The notes under the pieces: generated by a model
Told to the model about the DNA's origin: nothing
Database searches by the model: none
Seen by the model: only the letters and a program-made list of their open reading frames with translations
Program-made: the position numbers and the translations under genes
Part shown: positions 54,903-61,774 of the stretch, piece by piece
Layout of the letters: each line of letters starts with the position of its first letter
How positions within the stretch are numbered: the first letter of the stretch is position 1
NCBI GenBank assembly: GCA_016703535.1
Contig: JADJBV010000001.1
Coordinates: 4,392,001-4,456,000, forward strand
Reading direction: 5' to 3'
DNA: 64,000 nt
Origin: Deltaproteobacteria bacterium
GTDB lineage: Bacteria > Myxococcota > Kuafuiibacteriia > Kuafuiibacteriales > Kuafuiibacteriaceae

Positions 54903-56511
54903 GACCCAGATCGTCGACGACGCCACCTTCACCACCGCCAGCTACAGCGACGAGGCCACCTTCGACACCCGAGGCCGAGTCAGCGCCGTCACCAACAACC
55001 TCGGCGCCTTCAGCTACGCCTACATGGGCCAATCCAACCGCGTCGACTTCGTCAACTACCCCAACGGCATGAAGGTCGACTACAGCTACTACGGCCCCAC
55101 CACCGACTTCCTCCTCAGCCAGATCAAGAACTTGTCCGCCGCGGTGCCCCCCACCGTCATCAGCCAGTTCGACTACACCTACAACCCCGACCGCACCATC
55201 AACACCTGGGCCCAGCTCCAGAACGGAGTGACCACCACCTGGACCTTCGGCTACGATCCCATCCAGCAGCTCACCTCAGCGGTCCGAAGGAACAGCGGCG
55301 GCACAGTGATCCGGGACGAACGCTACGGCTACGACGGCGCGGGCAACCGCATCCAGGTCACCGAAGACGGCGTAGCCCGGAACGCCCAAGTCAACAACCT
55401 CAACCAGCTCACCAGCGAACGCGGCTACGGCAAGACGAAGTTCAGCGGGACGTTGAATGAGCCCGCGACCGTGACGGTGAACGGCCAGCCCGCCGTGGTG
55501 AAGAGCGCCGATGGCGGCGTGCCGTACACCTTCGAGGCGGACGTCGATTTGGCGAGTGGGAGCAACACCGTGACCGTGGTGGCCACCGACGGCAACGGCA
55601 ATGTGCGGACGAATCAGTATTCGGTGTCGACCACCGGAGTGGTCCAGAACTTCGAGTACGACCTCAACGGCAACACGCGCTTCGAGAAGACCGCGGCCGG
55701 CGTGGTGGTGCGGGAGTTTCAGTGGGACCAGGAGAACCGGATGGTGAAGATCATCGCCGGCACCAAGGAGAGCCAGTTCACCTACGACGGTGAGTCCAAG
55801 AGGGTGCGGATCCGGGAGCTGAATGGCGGCGCCGAGACCAGCAACCAGACGTTTGTGTGGTGCGGGATCAAGCCGTGCCAGAAGCGAGGGAGCACCGGAG
55901 GCACGGTGCTGCGGAGCTATTTTGTAGGCGGATTCGAAGAGGGGGTCAACGACTACGCTGAGACCACGGACCACCTCGGGTCAATTCGGGAAGTAGTGGG
56001 CACAAGCGGAGCCAACGTGACCTCGACCATGGACTTCGGTCCGTGGGGATCGGGACTGCAGACAGGCGGGAGCGGACCGAATGGCGATTTCGGGTACACT
56101 GGCTACCTTCGACACCCCCGCAGCCTGCTTGCACTTTCTCCTTACCGCCCCTACGACCCAAGCAAGGCACGTTGGCTCAGACGTGATCCGATTCGGGAGC
56201 TGGGTGGACCGAACCTATACGCCTTTGTCGGACAAGATCCGATCAATCGCATTGATCCTTTGGGACTTTGGTACTTTGCAACGCGGCTGGGGCCGGGGAG
56301 CAACGGGTACTTCGTTTGGCATTACAAGGAGAGGTGGGAACGGGATCCCGACGGCACGCCACGTCGCAAGTTCGATGGCTTCGAACCGATCGGAGTTTTT
56401 GAGATCCCTTGTGAGAAGTACGTCATTCTCTTTCCAGACGACGTGTGGGAGGCCGGGAGGCGCGTTCAGCGTAGGGAAGCTCAATGTTGTGCTCGAGGTC
56501 CCGACGCGTGA
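54903..56511 (+). CDS. 3' part of RHS cassette U8 with unique C-terminal tail
   Basis: Continues U8 from TQIVDDATFTTASY through the Ig-like insert to FVWCGIKPCQKRG and the core-end motif (DPIRELGG, YAFVGQDP, DPLGL). The 80-aa tail is compact and mixed alpha/beta (WYFATRLGPGSNGYFVWHYK, then FDGFEPIGVFEIPCEKYVI), with a CC pair near the end. It is unlike the Pro-rich/Cys-hairpin tails and more like a small globular domain; family not recognised. The first in-frame ATG is 55024. The stop overlaps the next start as GTGA. Confidence 0.7.
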
Positions 56512-56735
56512 TTGACTACATCGTACGCTTCTTCAAGACCGCGGCAGCGATGCATCCGAGGGCAGCGTTTACCTTTATGCTGATACTCCCCGCCGCCGCA
56601 TACGTCCTAGTGAGATTCGGTCCGCGCCGGTGTCCGACTTGCGGAACCCTTGCGTTTGGGGCGCCTGAGGACGCTGTGGGTGCCAGGCGGATGGAGTATG
56701 GCTGCCGAAGATGCGGCGCGAAGTTCAAGCGCTAG
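56508..56735 (+). CDS. candidate immunity protein for U8: membrane segment plus zinc ribbon
   Basis: 75 aa from GTG 56508, which overlaps the U8 stop (GTGA, 56508-56511); an in-frame ATG at 56484 is an alternative. The protein has an amphipathic start (IDYIVRFFKTAAAMHP), one membrane helix (FTFMLILPAAAYVLVRF) and a C-terminal zinc ribbon (CPTCG...CRRCG). Inner-membrane location is likely. Immunity role is inferred from coupling. Confidence 0.55.
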   Translation: MIDYIVRFFKTAAAMHPRAAFTFMLILPAAAYVLVRFGPRRCPTCGTLAFGAPEDAVGARRMEYGCRRCGAKFKR

Positions 56736-56766
56736 AGAGAAGAGAACGAGTCCCGGATGACCACCC

Positions 56767-57050
56767 ATGACCGACTCCGAGGGCTATGTGTTGACCTACG
56801 CCTACGACAACCTCGATCGGGTCCGAGTCGTCACCTACCCCGACCCGTGCTTCGAGGCAGTTCGAGTACGCCGACCACAGCTTGATCGCGACCCGGGATC
56901 GGGCGGGGCGGTGGCCCCGGCACCAATCGAACGCGCTCCGGGAGCGGGTGTTGACCCGGGACGCCTCGGGCCGCACCACCCAATACGGCTGGTGCCGCTG
57001 CGAAGAGATGAAGCGCCTGGTGGACGGCAGCGTCAATTCGACGGGGATGA
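56767..57050 (+). pseudogene. RHS core crumb U9 (frameshifted fragment)
   Basis: Starts at MTDSEGYVLTYAYDNLDRV, shifts frame after YPDPC, and resumes as TRDRAGRWPRHQSNALRE to RLVDGSVNST. Only ~95 codons of the core remain and there is no tail or immunity gene. Confidence 0.8.
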
Positions 57051-57428
57051 AGTTCGATGAGCGCCGACCACAAACGACGAGGGTCGACGATGGCGCACGA
57101 CGGCGCCGGTCCAGATCAAGACTGCTCTTCGTCGGGCTGCTCGTCGGAGCTGGACCAAGGGCGGGTACGCCCTCCCCTCGAAGGGGATGATCTCGACCTG
57201 GCCCCGGTGGCGGTTTCGCTTCTCGTGGGGGCGAGGTCGACCACGAGCCGCTCGATCTCTGCGGCGTCCCCGAGGGACCTTCGTTTGCTGGCGGCAGCGT
57301 GGGCGACGGCCTTGGCCACTCCGATCTGGAGGATGGCGGAAACCTGGAGAACGGCGGCGTTCACGAGCGGCGGCCACCGTCGCGGAAGTCGAGGGACTCG
57401 ATAGACCAGCACCCAGCCTTGGCAGCAC
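57051..57428 (-). pseudogene. internally deleted copy of the integrase-type transposase
   Basis: The minus strand encodes a counterpart of the 46612-47880 transposase N-terminus (RRWPPLVNAAVLQVSAIL, compare RKWPRLVSAAIVQISAMV), then, in another frame, its C-terminus (RHRGQVEIIPFEGRAYPP, then LVQLRRAA). The middle ~320 codons, including the DDE core, are gone. The non-autonomous copy still has both outer parts. Confidence 0.7.
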
Positions 57429-57544
57429 CGGACCGCGGTGGTCTCAAGTTCTCGTCGGCAACTGCGGATTGGCTTGCACTATCGCCAGCCTGCAGGCTTC
57501 AAGTTGGGGCTCTAGCCCTCACCCATCCTCTCCTCCGGCCCAAA

Positions 57545-57562
57545 GCGCCGCTGGCGCGGCGC
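57545..57562. repeat. GC-rich palindrome, type B (second copy)
   Basis: GCGCCGC-TGGC-GCGGCGC, matching 48140-48157 apart from the loop. It lies in a stretch (57429-57884) with no convincing gene. Confidence 0.5.
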
Positions 57563-57696
57563 CCGAGGGATTCGGAGCCAATGTTGGGAGGACGGGCTGG
57601 GTGGGGAGCGGAGACAAACGAAGTGCAAGTTGTTTTGCAAAGAGGGGGCGCCCAAACCGGCGTACTTTCCCGCGCCCGTTCTTGCTCTTTCGCCCG

Positions 57697-57714
57697 CCGC
57701 TCGCAGGCGAGCGG
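57697..57714. repeat. GC-rich palindrome, type A (second copy)
   Basis: CCGCTCGC-AG-GCGAGCGG, matching 48001-48018 apart from one loop base. A short RHS crumb (57786-57830, SPQVKARLVEAVA) follows shortly after. Confidence 0.5.
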
Positions 57715-57884
57715 TACCATGGAACGCCACAATACGTCGATCTCCCGACGCCATTCGTCCGACCCTGCAGCTTTTGTCGGGCATTAGTGGCGTCACCGCA
57801 GGTCAAGGCGCGACTGGTGGAGGCGGTGGCCGTTCCAGCCCTTGATGGATCGGTTCCACTTCTTCTCGGCGGATCTAGACCCGG

Positions 57885-58223
57885 ATGCCCGGAGCAGATC
57901 CGGAGACGCCAGAACAGACGGCCAGAATCGCGCGAATCTCGGTGGCCAGTGACATCATCAACGGCGAGTCCGTACTCGCTGCAGGCCAAGCCATTCTACG
58001 GACGTCGATCGCGGTCGCCTTAGAAACCGCGGGCCGAGTGCGACCACTCGACAGTCTGCAACACAACCGCGATGAGATCGTCAGCGAAACGTTCGCGGGC
58101 TGCAAGCCTCCCAACGTTGAAGTCGTCCGACGGGCTGGACACAAGCAGACCAACCCGGACCGCCACTTCAAGGAACAGCATTCTCGTCGTAGAGAAGCGC
58201 CATCAGTGCATCTGCACAGCTGA
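57885..58223 (+). CDS. hypothetical protein (weak)
   Basis: A 112-aa frame whose first ~85 residues have normal composition (ARIARISVASDIINGESVL, then AILRTSIAVALETAGRVRP). It overlaps the 3' end of the convergent gene at 58168-58854 by 56 bp, and no ribosome site is evident. It could be a remnant of a larger gene. Confidence 0.3.
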   Translation: MPGADPETPEQTARIARISVASDIINGESVLAAGQAILRTSIAVALETAGRVRPLDSLQHNRDEIVSETFAGCKPPNVEVVRRAGHKQTNPDRHFKEQHSRRREAPSVHLHS

Positions 58224-58854
58224 AGGTTCGCGCGCCGGCATTGGCAACGGCGTCCATCGCAAGGCCGAGCGCCTCCTCTCTATCGGCGCCGCCGAAGAGT
58301 TTGTGCACACGACCCGCGATCGACTCCCAGAAGATGACGTCGGTCGCGTCCCAGTGCTGCTCGATCCAGTTCGCATCGGAGAACGTGATCGGCTCCTTCT
58401 CGAGATCGAGATCGCGCAGGGCGCTCAGCACCCGCCTGTGATCGTAGTGCGCGCCCATCCCGTGCCGAACATGCTCGAGGAGTCGGCCAAGTGGCGCCTT
58501 CTGGAGCATCTCGATGAGCTCCTCGATCATCGCCTTCGCCGCTGCGGCCTCAGGGCTCGTCCTCGTGGCGAAGAACTGCTTGTGCGGGTGCTTGGGCTTT
58601 CGCCGATTGTTCGCTAGAAAATCCCGCAGCTCCTGAAGATGCGTGATCGTCAATCGAAACGAGTAGAACTGATCGCCGTCGATTTCCGAACGACGCATCG
58701 ATCCCTTGACCTCCTGACTACGTGCGCTAGCAAAGACCCGAACGGAAGAGCGGACGTCATTCGCGGCCGCGATAACTCGTAGCACGAACGCGCTGTCATC
58801 ATCGGGCTTGAATAGGTCGGCCATGGTGAGTCGTTGTTCGTCTCGATTGATCAT
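58168..58854 (-). CDS. hypothetical protein, last gene of a minus-strand operon
   Basis: A 228-aa soluble protein. It begins MINRDEQRLTMADLFKPDDD and contains helical segments (AAAKAMIEELIEMLQKAP, GRLLEHVRHGMGAHYDHRRV) with a conserved-looking AHYDHR element, then FWESIAGRVHKLFGG. No catalytic motif recognised. It starts 9 nt after the stop of the zinc-finger gene at 58864-59652, so the two are probably co-transcribed downstream of the toxin-antitoxin pair. It resembles accessory proteins found in genomic islands, but no function can be assigned. Confidence 0.6.
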   Translation of the reverse strand: MINRDEQRLTMADLFKPDDDSAFVLRVIAAANDVRSSVRVFASARSQEVKGSMRRSEIDGDQFYSFRLTITHLQELRDFLANNRRKPKHPHKQFFATRTSPEAAAAKAMIEELIEMLQKAPLGRLLEHVRHGMGAHYDHRRVLSALRDLDLEKEPITFSDANWIEQHWDATDVIFWESIAGRVHKLFGGADREEALGLAMDAVANAGARTFSCADALMALLYDENAVP

Positions 58855-58863
58855 CTCTTCTCC

Positions 58864-59652
58864 CTACGATTTCGGACGTGGTGAGCCCTTCAGCAAGTCC
58901 CGAACGCCCCGGAACAGCCCAATCTGCCCGGCGGGCATCACCAGGACGAAGCGATCCTTCAGGGACTGGCGAGTGAAGCACAGGTGTCTCTCGCGACCTG
59001 CCTCCTTGCCAAGCCAAAGGTAGAAGACCAATCCGGCGATCGTGAACATGTGGCCGACCATGCCGGTGTCGAGATCACGAAACCTCTGGGGCAAGCCAAC
59101 GAGACCGTGGGGTGCCTGCTCTTCGTCGAAGATCACCGAAACCATCAGCAGAGCATTGTCAGGGAACGAGGTCTCGCCGACCAAGAACTTGCGCAGGACT
59201 TCTTGGTAGGGGCCGAGTTCGATGCGAACTCCAGTGTGCTTTGCAACTGTGGTTCTCCAGACGATGCTCGCTGCAAAGATCGCAAACTTCTCGGTGTCGA
59301 GCTGCTCGCCCGAGACCGCGAAGGTGGTCTCCGAGATCGTCGTCACCTTGGGCAGCTTCAGAAGCGGGCTCGGTTCCGACGGCGTATAGGCCCATCGCTT
59401 GACATAGCCTTCCGGTCCACGAAAGCGATCCTCGCACCGCCGACAAAGCAGCATCTCGTGGATCTGATCGGCTTTGCGGGAGACCTTTCCCTTCTCGTAC
59501 CGGTAGGGCATCGCTTGCGTTCCATCGGCTCGAAGCGCGTGGAGGCTCGCCCACCGCGGGAGGATGTGGCTTTCGCAACGCGGAACGTCGTCGCGGAGGC
59601 AGAGCGCACACGGTTGCGCGGCGCCCGCTTCGATCGGCGGCGAATCACTCAT
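58864..59652 (-). CDS. HNH-like zinc-binding hypothetical protein
   Basis: A 262-aa protein. The N-terminus has CALCLRDDVPRCESHILPRW, and later LLCRRCEDRF: two CxxC pairs with an intervening SHILPRW, an arrangement like HNH/treble-clef endonuclease-type zinc sites, though a full HNH triad was not confirmed. The rest (YVKRWAYTPSEPSPLL, FAASIVWRTTVAKHTGV, GHMFTIAGLVFYLWLG) is a mixed domain I do not recognise. The ATG at 59650-59652 overlaps a TGA in the frame preceding it (59649-59651), consistent with operon coupling. Confidence 0.6.
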   Translation of the reverse strand: MSDSPPIEAGAAQPCALCLRDDVPRCESHILPRWASLHALRADGTQAMPYRYEKGKVSRKADQIHEMLLCRRCEDRFRGPEGYVKRWAYTPSEPSPLLKLPKVTTISETTFAVSGEQLDTEKFAIFAASIVWRTTVAKHTGVRIELGPYQEVLRKFLVGETSFPDNALLMVSVIFDEEQAPHGLVGLPQRFRDLDTGMVGHMFTIAGLVFYLWLGKEAGRERHLCFTRQSLKDRFVLVMPAGQIGLFRGVRDLLKGSPRPKS

Positions 59653-60283
59653 CGTAGGACCCGCAAGGCGTCACTCGTCACCAGCCTCTGCCAAGGTCCT
59701 TCTACGGCGAGACTTGCTTTTAGCGGTCGATCAGCCCGAAGGCGGTCTTCAGGAACCTTGCGTTGCGAGGTTGCTGAAGCTCTCGCTCCTCTTCGAATGC
59801 GCGCTGCACGGGTGGGTCCCGCCAGGCCAGCCAGCGTGCGAGCAAGCAGGGCCGCTGAGACGTGGAGGAGGCCCTGGGCCGGAAGCGCCTCAAGCGCCAA
59901 GACGCCCACCTCCCTCGTCGCCCGGCCGGAACGCACCGCCTCAACGATGAGGCCGATCGTGCCAGTCACGGTGATCTTGAGTTCGGCGCAAGCGCGGCGG
60001 GCGGCTTCGTCGTCGGTGAGCAGCAGGCTGCCAGACCGTGCCAGGGCGAAGGAGATCGCCGCAGCCTCACCGGGATCGAGCCTCAATCGCTCTGCATCCA
60101 CCGACGAGCCCGTCGGAGCGGCGGCTTTGACCAGCCGGGGGTCCTCCGGGCCGCGGGAGCAAACTTCTCGATCTCGGGCCAGACCTGATCGACGACGAAG
60201 ATGTCCTGTGGTGGAAGCGCCCAGCTCGCCCCGTCGATCCAATAGAGGTGCAAGATCGGGCCAGCGTCGGCCACGACGATCAT
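59649..60283 (-). pseudogene. DUF3368/PIN-like toxin, frameshifted
   Basis: The ATG at 60281-60283 overlaps the antitoxin stop (ATGA). The N-terminal part reads IVVADAGPILHLYWIDG to VVDQVWPEIEKFAP. The frame then shifts (near 60150-60170) into PGEAAAISFALARSGSLLLT, DDEAARRAC and VTGTIGLIVEAVRSGR, which are the second half of DUF3368-type toxins of the PIN superfamily (RNA-cleaving). The acidic residues (D6, then GE and TDD) survive, split between frames. One base change would restore a full toxin. The very C-terminus may hold a second shift. Confidence 0.65.
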
Positions 60284-60471
60284 GGCGCGAAGCGTTTCCC
60301 AGTCGCCCAGGCGAGATCCGACTCCACAGCCTCGGCGCTGATCGGCTCTCGTTCGAAGGGCTCTCCGGGCGACTCGGTCTCCAAGATGACACGAACCAAC
60401 GCGCCTTCAGGCAGCGTGACCGTGCCGGTCAACACGATCCGGCCGTCCTTCACGATCCCAGCGACTTCCAC
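60280..60471 (-). CDS. antitoxin of DUF3368-type toxin-antitoxin pair
   Basis: A 63-aa protein: EVAGIVKDGRIVLTGTVTLP forms a small AbrB/DUF104-like beta-barrel with 'V..G.I.L......LPEG..V', followed by an acidic toxin-binding tail (ETESPGEPFEREPISAEA). It overlaps the toxin start by 4 nt. The antitoxin is intact while the toxin is frameshifted. Confidence 0.7.
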   Translation of the reverse strand: MEVAGIVKDGRIVLTGTVTLPEGALVRVILETESPGEPFEREPISAEAVESDLAWATGKRFAP

Positions 60472-60556
60472 TTGGCGAGGATAACACTGTTCTCCCCGAT
60501 CTTCACCCGAGAGCCCCAGACCTGTTCAACAACGGGCATTTCCTTGGGTCCTTGCA

Positions 60557-60780
60557 CCAGCCCAACGGCATCGACATCTTGAACGTGCGCCAAAAGACCG
60601 GAGCCTCCACCTGGGCCACGGTCTCCTCCTTCACCTACGACGGCACCACCCCGCCTCACCGCCCGAAGACCATGACCGACGGCGCGGGCCGGACCACCAC
60701 GTACACGGGTGAAGATCACTCAAGCCTACCGCTCCACGTCCAACACCCGAGGCAACCCCGTCGGCGCCATCGACCGTCCG
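60557..60780 (+). pseudogene. two RHS core crumbs joined in the wrong order
   Basis: 60557-60708 carries QPNGIDILNVRQKTGASTW to GRTTTYT. It is followed at once (60709-60780) by VKITQAYRSTSNTRGNPVGA, which in intact copies lies upstream of the first piece. The junction therefore joins the inside of one copy to the start of another. No tail or immunity gene. Confidence 0.75.
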
Positions 60781-60853
60781 GACACCCAAGCGATGTCTGT
60801 TCAATCTCTTGAGGGCTCGACCTTTCGCAGCGGAAGCACGTGCGGTCAGATAA

Positions 60854-61150
60854 ATGGCCACCAAGAAGAAGGCCGCGGTGCCGAAACGGACGGGCGTCAA
60901 GGCTCTCAGGACGTCGTTGGCGGTCCAGGTGGAGCGGGAGGAGGACGGCCGTTTCATCGCCGAGATCTCCTCCCTTCCGGGCGTCTTGGCCTATGGTGCC
61001 ACGCGACAGGCAGCGATCGCTCACGCGAAGGCTCTGGCTCTGCGAGTCATCGCGGAGCGGATCGAACACGATGAGCCGCTTCCCCGGGAGCTGGGTGGTC
61101 GGGCCCGTCATTTGACCCAAGTGTCTTTCACCGAACAGCCGGCTTTGTAG
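60854..61150 (+). CDS. hicB: HicB-family antitoxin
   Basis: A 98-aa protein. Residues ~20-75 form the HicB fold: LAVQVEREEDGRFIAEISSL followed by PGVLAYGATRQAAIAHAKAL, the classic 'DG.w.a..pelpGv...G.T..eA...a' pattern. The N-terminus is Lys-rich (MATKKKAAVPKR). HicB binds and neutralises the HicA mRNA-cleaving toxin. Here hicA lies on the opposite strand, convergent, which is abnormal: the two genes are usually on one strand in one operon. Confidence 0.82.
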   Translation: MATKKKAAVPKRTGVKALRTSLAVQVEREEDGRFIAEISSLPGVLAYGATRQAAIAHAKALALRVIAERIEHDEPLPRELGGRARHLTQVSFTEQPAL

Positions 61151-61158
61151 AGGCAGAA

Positions 61159-61369
61159 CTAGAGATCTTCTGGGCGAAGGCCGGTGGCCTTGGCGATCCG
61201 GGCGAGCATCTTCGGCCCGACCTCGTCGCCGTCGTGGAACGCGAAGACGTTAGTCGGGCCATCCCGGGCGCTGCAGGGTGCGGTGAGATCCGGACTGTCG
61301 CTTGACCTCCCAGCCGATGGCCTTCAGCGCCCTGAGCACCTGGCGTGCTTTGGTAGACGGCCACGCCAT
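61159..61369 (-). pseudogene. hicA: HicA-family toxin, frameshifted by one extra base
   Basis: From the minus-strand ATG at 61367-61369: MAWPSTKARQVLRALKAIG, then WEVKRQSGSHRTLQRPGWPD, then TAA at 61250-61252. In the next frame it continues VFAFHDGDEVGPKMLARIAK and ATGLRPEDL to the TAG at 61159-61161. Removing one A in the TAACG context restores an unbroken ~70-aa HicA with its catalytic SGSH histidine. It ends 8 bp from the hicB stop. Confidence 0.78.
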
Positions 61370-61426
61370 TTGTTGGTGCTCGCTCGTTCAGATGCCGAAG
61401 TCAAACCGGCCACCACAGGCTGCCCG

Positions 61427-61640
61427 CGGCAAGCTCCTCACCCTGACCGGCGACGTCCCCGGCGGCAACCGCACGTACACCTACGACTCGGCGGGCCGGG
61501 TCCGGACCATGACCGACTCCGAGGGCTACACGTTGACCTACGACTACGACAACCTCGATCGGGTCCGCGTGGTCACCTACCCCGACGCCTCCTTCGAGCA
61601 GTTCGAGTACGCCGACCCCAGCTTGATTCGCGACCCGGGA
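61427..61640 (+). pseudogene. RHS core crumb U11
   Basis: Carries GKLLTLTGDVPGGNRTYTYD through YPDASFEQFEYADPSLIRDP in frame; it then loses similarity. Nearly identical to intact copies at DNA level (e.g. 40352-40560), so it is a recent fragment despite being isolated between hicA and the HNH gene. Confidence 0.8.
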
Positions 61641-61774
61641 TCGGGCGGGCGATGGGTTGGTGCCGGCACCCGAAGCGCCCCGCTCGCCGCAGCTCTCCGT
61701 TCGTTGGTGTGCGGGACGGCTTCATCTCCGCTTCCTGATCGGTGGCTTCCCGCCAAGAGTCTCCGAGCCCCGCT

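Noticed and set aside
14076..57428. Type VI secretion, eCIS or prophage locus
   Set aside because: No VgrG, PAAR, sheath, baseplate, capsid or integrase genes are visible; only RHS genes and IS elements are present.
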